NCBI GenBank assembly: GCA_021234155.1
Contig: JAJEKV010000017.1
Coordinates: 4,620,792 to 4,684,791, forward strand
Direction: 5' to 3'
DNA length: 64,000 bases
Source of the DNA: Isoetes taiwanensis
Taxonomy: Eukaryota > Streptophyta > Lycopodiopsida > Isoetales > Isoetaceae
The notes under the pieces are model-generated. The model saw only the letters and a list, made by a program, of their open reading frames with translations, made no database searches and was not told the DNA's origin. Position numbers and translations under genes: made by a program. Numbering within the stretch: the first letter of the stretch is position 1; each line of letters opens with the position of its first letter. Positions 34,391-46,863 of this stretch are shown piece after piece.

Positions 34391-35629
34391 CTGTAATAGA
34401 CCTAGGATCTTGTTGTGAGTATGCTATGGAATCTATATTATTAAGAGATGCAACGGAAAAAAAAATTAAAATACCATACATGCAGAGTTTATAAGTCGTA
34501 TATGCAGAGATTATACAGACAAATATATTGGTGGTTAATTATAAATATAGTGAATATCTTGGTGCATGCATTGGTGGAGCTTTTTGGAAGGAGATAGATT
34601 GTGGATGGATTGCTGAAGGAGCTAGTTGTGTGCAGTGATCTGGGAGCGTTGCTGGAGTTGCAGAAGGAGCAAACGGAATTTTCAAGTGGGGATCAAGACT
34701 TACACTTCGGGTTTTAGTGATATGATTATTAAAGCTTGTGCTTGATTAATAGTGATTGTTCTTGAAGTTTAGAGTAGATGTAGAATTGATTATATGACCA
34801 TGATAATGAAGGCATGCATGGTTTGTATCAAAAGATCATTCTATCCTTTAATACCTAGAGGCCATATAGTTGTAGACAATTTAGAAATTGCAATCCAAGA
34901 AAAATGAAGATGAGATAGTTTAGAATTGATGGAACTCTTGATGAATGAATTAAATAAGATTATAGAAGTAAGATCTGGCAAGGACGGAAGTGCTTTTTTG
35001 CATGCTTCTGGCAAAAAGGTATGAAATGTTGATGATCTGGAAATGCCTGAAAGGCATGAGACAACCCTGGATTGGGCTGATTTGGGCCTTAGAAAGGTCA
35101 AATTAATTAAAGAATACAGATTCAAGAAGATTGAAGCAAGATTTGGCAGCCACAAATACCCAAAAATTGCCCTATTTGGGCCACAAACAGATGAAATGAT
35201 CTGGAAGCTCCTTGGCAAGCAGAATCGGCAGGACTCAGGATGTTTTGGGCTGGATCTGATGGCCTGGAAGTTGGAATCTTCTGCTACAGACTGCACTAAA
35301 CTGTAGGCTGCTTGGCTCAGAGTTTTCAAGCTCCTTAACTGTTCCGTGTAGTTATGGCTTCCAAGTTGATGGGCATGACTGCCTTTGGGTAGAAACCAAA
35401 GCCTTTCCTCCTTTCCCAGCTTGGGGGTATTAGGATCTAAGGGCAAATATACATGATGGACAATTTGGATTAAGGAGGAACTAAATGAGGAAGCATTAGA
35501 ACCTGAACCTTCGATTTCGTGGATACCCCTTCTAGGGCAGGCTTCTGTGAGATCCTGCACTGATGGAAGAAAGTGCATCCAGGCCCTTAGTACAAAAATA
35601 GGCAAGATAAGACGATATTCCAGGCCTAC

Positions 35630-36660
35630 TTAACACGCAGACTGATATTTGCTGTTAGGTGCTCTTCAACTGCTTACATCATGCGATGGTGAGCTTCAGA
35701 TGGCTACAACTTCAGATCTTAGAGTGAGCTCTACCTTTCTTCCAGCTGAAAAGAATGATACTTATTCTTGGAGCTCTAGTCTTGGACTACCAAGCTTTAT
35801 TGAGCTATCTGGGCATGTGGAATGAATTGGAGCACGTACAGAAAGCCTTTTTGGCCCGGGCACTCGGGGTGAAATCCACTTTCCCATATCAGATTTTTCT
35901 GCAGGAGACTGGTTTCTTACCTCTTTAGCAAACTGCACTTGACTGCCACATTATTTACTTTCAGAATGTAGCGGGTATGGGCAATGAACGTCTCTCCAAT
36001 TTAACTTATACTATGGCCATGTGCCCACAGTGCCTCAAGGCATGCTGGAAGGAGAGGCGAGCACAATGGTTCTCCAGATGGGGCGTATAAGAGCATAGAT
36101 GCATCCAAGTTGAAACTGAAGAGGATCTCCATCAACTACGGCAATACCTAGATGCTTGTTTCCTCAACAAGCTTTGGGATACTGGTGCCCTTGAACATGT
36201 TAAGATAGCACACTATAAGGTCCAGATCAACTCCACGCTTGCATGTGGTCCACAACGCTACTTCCGTGCACATTTGCCACTGAAAAAGCATAGATTTGCA
36301 CAGGTGCACATCACTTGCAAATTGAGACACGCATCTGGGCCCGGGAACATGGGAGGATAGATTGTTCTGTGCTGGCAACAAGATGCTATTGAAGATGAAG
36401 GCCACAATTAGCAACATTGTCCAGCATTCAGTTACATTCGTGCCAGCTATGCTCAGTTGATCCTGCGTAAGCAGATTGTCATATATCATTGTATAGTTTC
36501 TCAGCATACCTATTACTGCCCAAATTTTTTCCTCGAAAACCCTTGGGGGAGGGGTTTTTTTTAATCCTAGCAGTGATATACTTGTTGTATTCCTTGTTTG
36601 GATCCCATAGACCAATTAGTCTCCATGGACGATAAAAATCAATTCAATTCAATTCATATC
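35630..36660 (+). mobile_element. LINE relic, C-terminal RT region and 3' tail
   Basis: One plus-strand frame from about 35750 to 36470 reads through four in-frame stops. LEHVQKAFLARALGVKSTFP and QIFLQETGFLPL form the late-RT motif seen in several LINE clades. LACGPQRYFRAHLPLKKHRFAQ is followed by LCWQQDAIEDEGH and QHCPAFSYIRASYAQL, the terminal Cys/His segment. The stops are TAG, TAA, TAG and TAG, but the frame is kept, so decay has been mostly by substitution. The tail has the hairpin module (36511-36580), GGATCCCATAGACC and an (AATTC)n end at 36635-36655. Upstream RT sequence is not recognisable. Confidence 0.82.
36511..36580 (+). other. Conserved hairpin module, copy 2
   Basis: Outer stem TATTACTGC / GCAGTGATA with one G-T pair, then TTTTTTCCTCGAAAACCC, loop TTGG, GGG and GGGGTTTTTTTTAATCC. 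Located between the LINE coding relic and its microsatellite tail. Confidence 0.75.
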
Positions 36661-36699
36661 ATATCATTCGTTGCCACATCAACAATAAATATTCAATTA

Positions 36700-36925
36700 T
36701 TTTTGTGGCATTTATCTTGAGAATGATGGATGCCACTTTCCAACACTAGTGCTATCAAATTTCTCTGGCAAACTAATCTTTAGCTCTGATGCCCTCTGCT
36801 TGGAGCTAGAGGTTGACTCATGAGATGCAACTCATTCTCTGAGCTTCTTATTATCCAGCTGCAATTACTGACATACTTGAACAAACTGCTGGACTTGCTA
36901 TAGCAAGGATGGAATATCCTCCATA
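36700..36925 (-). pseudogene. LTR-retrotransposon gag-like fragment
   Basis: The minus strand reads LQLDNKKLRE, then SSSKQRASELKISLPEKFDS, resembling the start of the capsid region of plant LTR-retrotransposon gag proteins (x-x-LPEKFDG). Only about 70 codons are seen, with stops. It lies on the opposite strand to the neighbouring Copia, so it is a separate fragment. Confidence 0.5.
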
Positions 36926-39900
36926 GAGACAAAAAACACCAAATATGGGCAAAGAAATACTTAGTATCTGAGCAAGCATAAAGTAGTAAGGGATTCCAAT
37001 TCACGACAACAAGGAAAATTAAGGGAGAAATATGAGAGAAATACATAAAAAATACATTGGAACCTAGAAACACTTGATAGATCAGAGCAGAATACAAGGG
37101 TTTGAGCTAGAAGGCTCAAGACTAGTGTTGAACTGAAATGGTTGAACAAGAATGTACTTTGAGTATTCTTGGAAGGCAAACTAATGATGACTTGTATGCC
37201 TTAGATAGTGGGGCTGAGAGAAACATAGTCAAATCAGCTAAGCAGCTCAAGGAAAGGAGTATCAAGACAACAAATTTCGTTCAAATGGGAATGGAGAGCT
37301 TCAGAAGTTGGAAGAAGCCGGGATTCTGGAACTTTTTTATTTAGATGGAAATGTAATCAAGCTGAGCAATATACTCAGTGTTCCTGGAATTGTGAAAAAC
37401 TTAATATCCATAAGTCAGTTAGTTAACTTAGGATATAAAGTATGTTTTGAGAAGCAATATTGTAAGGTTCTTTTCAATAATGAATTAAAGTTTTTGGCTA
37501 AACGTGTAGGAAACTTGTTTGGTTTTTCTAATAAAGTATAAATGCAGTCTCATTACCTTCTGTCAAGGTTTGGCATGAGAGATTAGGATACATACATCAA
37601 AATAATGTGAAGTATTTGTTGAAAAAGGGCAATTTGATGCTTTAGATAAGATTCATGCACAATTTACTTGCATAGATTGAAAATTAGGGAAGCACACATG
37701 CTTGTCATTTGGCAGATCATCAAAAAGAGCCAAGGGTATCCTTGATCTGGTACACACTGATCTTTGTGGCCCATTAAATGTGACAAGCTTGCAAGGTTTT
37801 TTATGACCTTCATTGATGACCATTCCAGGAAAACTAAAGTGTATATGTTGAAATACAAGGATCGGGCCTTTGACATCTTCAAGATGTATAAATCAGAAAT
37901 GGAGAGAGAAGAAAATAGAAAATTAAAAGGTATCAGATCAGACCATGGCAGAGAATACCTCTCAGGTGAATTTAAAAGATATTGTTCGCAAAATGGGATT
38001 AAGAGGCAAGTAACATGTACGTATTCCCCTCAACAAAACGGCGTAGCAGGAAGGAAAAACAAAACTATATTAGATTCAGTTATAGCAATGTTAAACATAC
38101 CAGTTTGCCAAATTTCTTGTGGATGGAGATTGTTCATACTGCTGTGTACATTCAAAACAAGATACCTTTGGCTAGTCTTGATGGAAAAATAGCAGAAGAG
38201 ATATGGAATGAGACTGACATCGACTGATATTAAGCTATGACGAGGTATCTAAGGCATATAAATTATATGATCTTAAAAGAAAGAGGATAATGATTAGTAA
38301 AGATGTTAGCTTTGATGAGAATGTTCTATACAATTCTCGGGCAAAGTTGAGTGCGGATTTCAAGGATGTCGTTGAGCCCAGCACGAAAACGTCAAAAGTA
38401 AAGGAAATTGGAGGTACTACTCATGCGGAAATAGAAGACGATGTGGATAATGTTATCAATGATGAAGCAAGCATTGAAAATCTTGATTTTGAAGTATATA
38501 GTACAGTTGGAAATGTCTCAAAAGAAAATAGAAAGAGAAGATTGACAGAAGTAGAAAGATTGAAACAGGCACCTGAAATAGATACTAAAAATTATGGTAG
38601 ACAAGAAGGAGGAAAACGTAAAAGGTTACAAGAAAAGGATGTCTTGGATGTTATGGCAATTCTAAAACCTGAAGTACCAAATACATTTGAGGAGGCTATG
38701 AGTTGTGTAAATGCAGATAGTTGGAAACAAGCAATGTTAGAAGAAATCAGCTCATTTAAAAGGACCAACACTTTTGAAGTAGTTGATGTACCTCAGGGGA
38801 AAAATATTGTTGGCAGCAAATGGGTCTATAAAATCAAGAAAGGAAATGATGAATCAGAAAAATTTAAGGCAAGATTAGTTGCTCAAGGCTTTACACAAAA
38901 GAGGGATATTGATTATGAAGATACTTTCTCCCCTTTAGTAAAACTTACAAGTATTAGAACATTGCTGACTTATGCAAATGCAAATGACTTTGAGATACAT
39001 CACATGGATGTAAAAATAACTTTTTTTTTAAATGCTAAAATTGAGGAAGAGGTATATATGAGACAAGCTCAGGGTTTTGAAGTGGAAGGAAATAAGGTAT
39101 AGAAGCTCAATCGAGTGGTATAGGGACTGAAACAATCCCCCAGGCAATGGTATTTATGCATTGATGGTTTTCTAAAAGAGCATGGCTTTGTCAAGTGTTG
39201 ACTACTGCATAATGGTTTCTAATAATATGAAGTGTTTGAATAATTGCAAAACAAAACTGAAAAACAGATTTGAAATGACAGACTTGGCATGTTGCAGAAG
39301 TTCCTTGACATGGAAGTTACCAGAGATAGAAATAAAAGAACCCTCACTCTAACACAGGTCGATAACATCAAAGGTATGCTTAGCAGATTTGGCTTAACTT
39401 CATGCAAGGCAGTTGATACATCTCTAGTATCAGGTCAGAAGTTTAGTGTGGACCAGTGTCCTTATACTGCAAGTGAAATGCAAGAAATGGAAAATGTTCC
39501 ATATTGTGAGTTGATAGGATGCTTATTGTATGTTTCTAATTGCATAAAACTAGATATTGCATTTGGAGTCAATCTACTCTGTAGATTTCTGAATAATCCT
39601 GGGAAACATCACTGGCAAGCTGCAAAAAGAATTCTAAGATTCTTAAAGGGCACACAAAGGCATGGTAATACTTCTAATAATGATAATCTTATGTGGCTTA
39701 TGCAGATGCAGACTGGTGTGGAGATGTTGACACCGGAAGGTCTACTTCAGGATACGTTCTGATGATTGGAGGAGCTTGTATCTCTTGGAGGAGCAAAAAA
39801 CAAGGAAGCATAGCCATGTCAACTGCAGAAGCAGAATACAAAGCCGCTTCATTGGCCTCAAGGGAAATCATATGGGTAAGAAGGTTGCTGAATGAATTAG

Positions 39901-39935
39901 GTATGCTGCAAACTAAACCAACAATATTATATTCT

Positions 39936-40963
39936 AGGCTTCTCATTCATCTCAGCAGATTTTCTACAATGGTGGATAGTGGATAGCCGCACACATGCGA
40001 ACTACCCACGAAAAATAAAGGGAAAATCCAATTATATCATTTGGACCCCAAAACAAATACAATGCTAATAGATGAGTGGCTGATGTACCTGCCGAAAGCT
40101 TATCACCGGGATTAAAAAACCCCGCCCTTTCGGGTTTTCGAGGAAAAACCCTAGTGATAAGCCTTCGGCAAGGGGCTTAGACAAAAGTAAGGCATAGAAT
40201 CGCTCCCAAAAACCCGCGCATGGAGAAGTCAAAACGGATGGCGCTCGCCAACCTGTACCTGCACATCACCAACAACAAACGAGAAACATACCAAAGAATA
40301 GCATCACCCAGTGGGTGGAAAAAAAGCATCACCCACCGGGTGGAAAAACATGATAAACAGAACTTGTACAAAATATAATAAACAAAGAAGGGGAGGGTGG
40401 GTTCAAAGAGAATAAGGTACTGCTGAGAGAAGAGGAAGCGCCGATGAAACGTCGATGAAGAACTCTGCAATAAGTAGCAAACGCCCAACCTGATGAACGG
40501 CCCAAAACGCATGCGATGCATGCATGTGACGCATGCAATGCATGCATGCATTTTCTTGAACAAGAATGCCTTGGGATTCGCTCACGCGAATCGACGATAT
40601 TCTTGCACCGCGACCGCATGAAACCAAACCAACAAAGCGCCCGAATACCAAAGGACTTCCTTAACAAACTAGGATCGAGGGCCGAAGGTCACAGGGATGA
40701 AGGCTAAAGGCGGAAAAGGACAAGCAGGAAAGCAACGCCAAATTGGCCAAACCAGCGGGAAGAAGCCCCCCCCTTTCGGAAACAATTCAAAGAGAATAAG
40801 GTACTGCTGAGAGAAGAGGAAGCGTCGATGAAGAACTCTGCAATAAGTAGCAAACGCCCAACCTGATGAACGGCCCAAAACGCATGCGATGCATGCATGT
40901 GACGCATGCAATGCATGCATGCTCGTCTTGAGCAAGAATGCCGATTCGCTACGCGAATCGACG
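39936..40963 (-). mobile_element. Nested non-coding retroelement in Copia RNase H
   Basis: The insertion is flanked by the 15-bp duplication ACAATATTATATTCT (39921-39935 and 40964-40978), which shows the exact ends. Read on the minus strand it begins CGTCGATTCGCG, carries a 5' unit repeated about 390 bp on (TCGATTCGCG...GAGCGAATCC, GCATGCATGCATTGCATGC, GTTCTTCATCGACG), then CCACCCNNTGGGTG hairpins, the hairpin module and the end TGAATGAGAAGCCT. No protein is encoded. A related copy lies at 62020-62645. Length of the duplication and the lack of inverted termini indicate target-primed insertion. The partner supplying reverse transcriptase may be the LINE family that shares the hairpin module. 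Confidence 0.88.
40088..40173 (-). other. Conserved hairpin module, copy 3
   Basis: Outer stem about 21 bp (CTTGCCGAAGGCTTATCAC / GTGATAAGCTTTCGGCAGG on the minus strand), then CCTCGAAAACCC, loop GAAA, GGG and GGGGTTTTTTAATCCC. The outer stem differs in sequence and length from copies 1 and 2 while the core is the same. Confidence 0.8.
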
Positions 40964-41440
40964 ACAATATTATATTCTGATAGTCTGAGTTGTATAGCAA
41001 TCACTAAGAATCCATTGTTGAATGCACAAAAGATATTGAAATACATGTGCATTACATTGGAGAAGTGGTTGCAGCAGGGGTTATAGCAGTTGAATACATT
41101 CACACGGATATGCAAATGGCAGATGTCATGACTAAGGCATTACCTGTTAGTAAGTTTCAGAGGTTTCAAGGTCTTCTAGGAATTACAAATATTTAGCATA
41201 TGACATAAATTCATGTAGAAAGTTAATTATATGAAGGCACCTTCTCAGGACATTTCAAGTATGGCTGATTAACATGTTACATGTTGAATATCATGCATAA
41301 CAGGGAAAATAAAATTTTCTTTGGGTAAATTTTGAAGTATCATCTCTAGAAATACTGAGGACGTCTTCAATATGACAGGTTACAGAAAAAAATAACACTG
41401 CAGGATGAATATATCTTATGAAAGGGGGAATGAAAATTTA

Positions 41441-42110
41441 TTTGAGTAAATTATGTTCATGAGAGATATTCATAGTTGTGTGAATGATATTTTTGAGGAG
41501 ACAAAGCCAACTTATCTGCATATGAATTTGGACAACGTTGATTATTAAAGGAATAAATTGCTAATTGCATATTTCTAATTAGCCATAATGGCTTTAGCTA
41601 TATTTGCTCGATATTAATCTCAAAACTTTCTATGGTGTAGCTACACTCTATACATTTTCCCTCTCATACTTTCTAGCATTTAGCTAAACTAATCCAAAAT
41701 TCATTCCAAAGTTTTTTGTGGTGTGGTCAACAGAAAACATTAAGCTAAAATTACTATACCTTTTTTTCAATTGTTTCAATTTACTTTACTTATTTTTATT
41801 GTCGAAACATTCTAAAACAATGCCAGTTAGCTTAAGTCTAGGCCTTAAATTATTCCATAGATGCTAAAAAATAAATTACTAATCATATATTTCTTATAAA
41901 GTAAAATGATATTAGCTAAACTAGTCCAAAAATTCATTTCAAAAGTTTCTATGGTTTAGCTAAACAATACAAGAATTTACTCTCTTACTTTCTAGTATTT
42001 GGCTAAAGCGATCGAAAGGTTGGTGCAGGCAGGAAAAAAGTTAAGCCAAAATTATTATTTTTTTTCTCAATTGTTTTCATTTACTTTAGCCAACAATTTT
42101 TGAAGAATAG
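41441..42110 (+). repeat. Diverged ~300-bp direct duplication
   Basis: Two copies (about 41567-41870 and 41870-42110) share TAAATTRCTAAT, TTTAGCTAAACTARTCCAAAA, TTCATTYCAAA, CTCTTACTTTCTAG and CAATTGTTT in order. Part may belong to the Copia 3' LTR. No coding potential. Confidence 0.65.
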
Positions 42111-42129
42111 GTTGATTTGTTTGGAGGCA

Positions 42130-43225
42130 TATGTGGCTTGCTAAATTACACGATTTTTTGTTATTTGGTGAACACATCTTTTGAATACGTCTATGTGCAA
42201 GTTGGGTAATGTTTCAATGGTAATAATATTTTCAGGTCTCATTTCATGCTTCTAGCATGCTTGCAAAAGCATTTTTGTGATTATATCGATCTTGTATCTA
42301 CTTAAGATTTTAGTTTAGAGGAACAAATTTGAGTTGCAAGCTCGAACCCAGCCTCGTGCAACTATCTTTTCATATTCGTGCGAGGACCATCTTTGTACAT
42401 ATATGAGTATAATACCATATGGACGTCACACCAGTTAGGTTTAAGATCTAAATATTCCCTTTGTAAGATGCAAATAGCCTACCTAAAGACAATAGTGGTA
42501 TGAACTGTTAGAAGTAAGCACATGGCATTGGGTGTATCCCTGTCTTCTAGTGGAAAAAATCCGCAAGCTTAGAAGGACTTGCTCTAGAAACATGCATGTA
42601 CGAATGATTTCAATTTGTTTATTTGATGGAAAAATATAATATAGAGCTTACAAGGTAGAAATTATCTGAAAATATAATCTACAATTTAGGTAGCTCATTG
42701 GAAGACGTACCTGTTTTTGGAAATGTTGGGAGACGCATTAAAAAACGTGGTGGTAGTTTTCTTTCATTATAGAAGTAGTGACGAGGGGGTTTTAGCCCAA
42801 GGTGCTTGCTCTAAACTTGGTTCCGTTTGAATAGAATAGATGGATTATTTAAAGGCATACACGGGTTGCTAAATTACATGATTTTCTGTGCTTACTTGAC
42901 GAACACATCTGTATGCAAGTTGGTAATGTTCCGATGGTAATGATATTTCTAGGTCTCATTTCATACTTCCACCATGCCCCTAAAGCATTTTTGAGATTAC
43001 GTGGATCTTGTACAAAATTCAGCTTGGAGGAACAAATTTGAGTTGCAAGCACTTACTTGGTGAACACATCTTTGGAACACATCTATGTGCAAGCTAGGTA
43101 ATGTTCCGACGGTAATAATATTTGCAGGTCTCATGTTACTTCCACCATGCTTCCAAAGCATTTTTGAGATTACGTGGGTCTGATATCTACTTAAAAGGTC
43201 AGTTTGAAGGAACAAATTTGGTCTG
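42130..43225 (+). repeat. Three diverged copies of a ~180-bp repeat
   Basis: Copies at about 42130-42345, 42850-43048 and 43049-43225 share TTGGTGAACACATCT, CTATGTGCAAG, GGTAATGTTCCGA, GGTCTCAT, AAAGCATTTTTGAGATTA and GAGGAACAAATTTG. The last two are adjacent, the first is 500 bp away. 42346-42849 is otherwise featureless. Confidence 0.8.
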
Positions 43226-45103
43226 GCCTTTGTATGCTTATTTTTTCAAAAAATTTATGGCGGCGACCGCTGCAAATATTTCTCTTTACTACACACTGTG
43301 ACAATATGGGCCAGTATTTGACAAACGAGAAAATCTTTTAGGAACATGAAAATGTGTGTGGCGAACACCTGAACATAATCTATAAATCTTGTTAGAAGGA
43401 CACATCCCAAACCTGAAACATATGTGAGATACATGTGGAATATATGAATGTACTTCTTTGTCCTAAATACACTAGGCAATAACCATTTGAACAAAGGCAT
43501 GCCAATCAAAATGAACAATTACTCATGCACAATAATGATAATGAGTAATAAATATATGTGCTTCATCATTCAAGACACCACAACAATATCATAATAAAAC
43601 TACATGCAAAAATCGATACGTTGTTTAAAATTTCTAATTTGCAAGTATTCTATCCATTATAGATTTTGATTTGTATTCATCTTTGAATGGATCTGGTTCT
43701 TGACTGTATTGATCAATGCGTTAACCATATCATTCTCATTTCTTGTTTCCAATGGTTCTGCTATTGCCAAAACCTCCTATAACTAGACCAAATCCAAAAA
43801 CACTAGCAGCAACTCTGGGAATGAGGCCCTTTTTAGGCGACAATCTATTTTTATGACTGTCTTATTGTTAAAAGACATCAAACTTAGCTTCACGCCATAC
43901 CTAAGACATGCCTCAGTAGAAGTCATTTCACACTACTCCATAATAAGACATGTCTTATATTAGAAGGAAGGAAGAATAGAATAGAATAGAATAGTCCGCG
44001 GAAGTATATTTTAACATCCGCGGACGTGTCTCATATTTCATGGTTTTTACACTGCATATAATAGGAATTCCTTTTGCAACAGACCTTGCAACAGACTATA
44101 ACTCTTCAAAGATGAATTGGGCTTGCATATCACGCCCTTTGTATGCTATGAAGTCCATATATGGATCCAATTCAAGTAAAACCCAAGCAGATCCAATTGA
44201 AGACCTAAATTCAACCTTGACATACCCAAATCCAACCCTGACAGATCCAAATCAGATCTTGCAAATTAGACCCAAATTACAGGCTCAACTATAAACCCAA
44301 ATTCAACTCTGGCCAATCCAAATCAATTTTTGTTGATTAAAATCTGACCCAACCGAAATACTAATTCGACCTATAAACCGAAATCCGAGCTGCAAATCTG
44401 ATTAAAAAATACGCCTTTAAGAATTTATCTAGGCCTCAAAAAATTGATCTGCTCTGTCCTCTAGGAATCGACCTGCTTTGCATGGAGTTGACGCAAAATA
44501 AATCGGTCTGTTCTACATGAAAACGAAATTCAGAAAAAAAAATTGACGATTTCGAATTTTCTGTTTCCTTGTATGATCTGATGCAAGTCCTAGTTTAAGA
44601 CACATCATGAAATCCGGTAGCCAATGATTATGATTGACCTTCAATTGTAGTCTTATTTTGCAGTGGGGGGTTTCCCCCGAAAGAAAACAAGGCACCGAAA
44701 TTTTGACCACCTTAAGATTTCGCCCTTATTTGACTCATTTTTTTAAAGCGAAAATGTCTGTTGAATTATCTCTGCGATTTTCGGTGGCGCCGCCTTCTAC
44801 TCTGTTTTGCACTCTACTTCTGTCATGCCGACCCAACACTCCACTTCTATTGCACCTTCTATTTTGTTTTGCACTCTGGGCGGCTCTACAGTAGCTGGAA
44901 CTGTAGCACGTCCATGAAGATGGGCAATGGTCCAAAAGGGGCCGGATTCTTCTTTGCATGGATGTGAAGAAAAAACAGAGGATATTTGGGATTCCTTCAC
45001 AGCAAAAACAAGGTACAAATAGGGGATTTTTTTCACTATTCTTCCATCGATCTTTCCCTTTCAGGCCCGATTCCTGTTTTTACTTCCTTGACAAAATTTC
45101 GTC
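43226..45103. other. Non-coding with short simple repeats
   Basis: Contains a (GAATA)n patch at 43971-43994, directly followed by a palindrome with arms GTCCGCGGA / TCCGCGGAC (43996-44027). A stretch rich in CCAAATCCAA and AGATCC words follows at 44160-44400. No protein, tRNA or clear element recognised. Confidence 0.55.
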
Positions 45104-45243
45104 GGAGAATTTCACTCACCGTTGAAATTTCCCCAGGAAATTTTCAGCAGACCTGGCGGTGCCACTCGCGGCTCTGCCGCTCATGGCCCGCCAGGTCAGC
45201 TCAAAATTTCCTAGAGAAATTTCAAGGTGAGTGAAATTTCTCC
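45104..45243. repeat. Foldback with ~55-bp arms
   Basis: The left arm begins GGAGAATTTCACTCACC and the right arm is its reverse complement with a few mismatches (GGTGAGTGAAATTTCTCC). Shared inner blocks are TTGAAATTTC, AGGAAATTTT and GACCTGGCGG. The loop of about 27 bases is itself GC-rich (GCGGCTCTGCCGC). It could be a small MITE or a hairpin-RNA source. Left of it are only short frames without recognisable similarity. Confidence 0.85.
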
Positions 45244-45444
45244 TTCCATAAATATAGGGAACTTACATAAGACATAAGACATGTCTTAATTTAAGCCCGT
45301 GTGAAAGCAAATATTTCCTTATTTGGTTAGATGGACCTGAGCATGCTCATGCTGCAATTTGCTACTCCATAAAAAAAAAAAGAAGCCTTCAAACTATTAT
45401 CATGCTTATGCTCATGCTGCTATTTGCTAATGCCCAATTATCAT

Positions 45445-45850
45445 TCTTGCAACAACAATCCAAGAAAGCCTCTGCAATTTCCTTCATCTTGGTAAGGACC
45501 ATGGAGCAAATCTCTTCAAGGGTGAATTGCTTCTCCTCATCCTTTTAATTAACCATAATCACGGGCTTACTGCTGGGCCTAGGAATAACTTTGAAGGGCA
45601 AGAGCTTCATATCTGCCTGGACAGCAGGATCGCTAAAATGCTTACCTTGTGGGATTCATAGCAACCTGATCCTTTGCAGCATCTCCAATCAAACGCTCTG
45701 CATCCGTGAAAGCAACATAAGGAGGAGTTGTTCTGTTGCCCCAATCATTTGCTATAATTTCAACCCGATCATGTTGCCACACCCCAACACACGAATAAGT
45801 GGTCTCCAAATTAATTTCGATTGCTGATCCTTCACTCCTAGCCTTTATAT
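45445..45850 (-). pseudogene. Hsp70 N-terminal pseudogene fragment
   Basis: The minus strand reads [40 protein letters not shown] and [10 protein letters not shown]. After a small gap and frame shift comes FSDPAVQADMKLLPFKVIP, then KQFTLEEICSMVLTKMKEI. This covers about the first 130 residues of cytosolic Hsp70, a chaperone ATPase. The phosphate-binding motif is damaged (EINLETTYS in place of GIDLGTTYS). A stop follows near VIMVN, and the rest of the gene is absent. The gap sits near a known plant Hsp70 intron site, with GTAAG...TTTTAG left in between, so it may be a genomic fragment rather than a retrocopy. Confidence 0.88.
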
Positions 45851-46863
45851 CTTCGATCAGACGAACGTCGTTAAAAAACTCCTTTTTCATTTTTAAAGTA
45901 CCTACCTCTATAAAAATCCTCACGTTTTTTAAAGGATTTTTATGATTTGGTATGGCCAAAAAGAAAAATGAAAAAAATTGCACATTCTTTGCACTGCTTT
46001 ATTGGACATATTTGCTACTGTTAAAATGCAAATTTTTACTATAAGTTACAAGACGTAGCATTCGAACCAGTAAATCAAAAAGATTATGATGCTTTTAGAA
46101 ACTATTAAGTTCAAGTACAAAGATATTATAGTTGTTTTGCCATGCAACTCTTAAGAAAGCTCAGAAAAACATTATTATCGAGGTTATGAAAGTTCAAGAA
46201 TTATTATAGAGGATAAATAAGTTCAAGAATATCATATATTTGGATTAAAAGAAATCACAGTCTAAGGATCTTTAAGGATTTTAAAGATTTTTAACGTCTT
46301 TTATATGAAATATATTTTTAAAGATTTTTTCCAAAAAATTTAAAAATCTTCAAAAAATCTTAAAAAACGTTTTTTAAATGTACGGATTTTGATGTACTTA
46401 ATAACATTGGATCAGACTTAAAAAATTTGCCCCAAAAAATTGCTCTTCCTATGCGATAAGAGGACAAGAATAGACGGAGGGATCAAATGGCTAATTTGGC
46501 GCTTTGCTCCATAGTCTGGAGTTCGAGGATGGGCCAAATTCGCGGGCACCATAGCTAGAGCTCAGCTGGGGCTTTTCTTGCCCACCACATATCTAAGCTC
46601 CAGGCCAGCCGACCGACCCGATTCAAACTATTTCTAGCTATTGCCCAGCTGCCCCCAATTCATAGGCGAAGCACTTGTCGCTGTTGAAGCTCTTGGTCTC
46701 ATCTAAATCCCATGTGTCACTTTGTTGCCATTTTAGATTGCTGCGCAGGAACGGAAACAAAAATTATAAACTGGATTACATAGGTAGGAAAAAATAGATT
46801 TAGTAGGCTATGGTCGGTATGGATCTATCAAGAATGAATAAAAATTATAGACCATTAAAACTT
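45851..46863. other. Non-coding, AT-rich
   Basis: Runs of AAATCTTT/AAAGATTT near 46260-46380 give imperfect short inverted repeats. Near 46485-46530 GGCTAATTTGGCG...GGAGTTCGAGGATG has weak A- and B-box character, possibly a SINE head. No gene seen. Confidence 0.4.

Larger units (their letters stand above)
37138..41440 (+). mobile_element. Ty1/Copia retrotransposon relic, split by a later insertion
   Basis: Plus-strand pol remnants in order: protease LYALDSGA (about 37196-37220), NILSVPGIVKNLISISQLVNLGYKV, VWHERLGYIH, integrase core (FIDDHSRKTKVYMLK, GIRSDHGREYLSGEF, YSPQQNGVAGRKN), and reverse transcriptase at 38640-39190 (SWKQAMLEEISSF, GSKWVYKIKKG, KARLVAQGFTQKRDIDYEDTFSPL, IHHMDVKITFFLNA). 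RNase H follows (YADADWCGD, SGYVLMIGGACISWRSKKQ, AMSTAEAEYKAASLASREI), broken at 39935 and resumed at 40978 (ILYSDSLSCIAITKNPLLNAQK). Frame shifts and stops disable it. Gag and the 5' LTR are not seen. A purine run GAAAGGGGGAA at 41420-41430 followed by TGAAAATT could be the polypurine tract and 3' LTR start. Confidence 0.9.

Noticed and set aside
34841-35605. 254-codon minus-strand frame
   Set aside because: Low-complexity Ser/Leu-rich product with no domain, directly before LINE coding sequence on the other strand. Probably antisense to decayed element sequence.
46485-46535. Second tRNA near tRNA-His
   Set aside because: Weak A- and B-box words only, with no cloverleaf.
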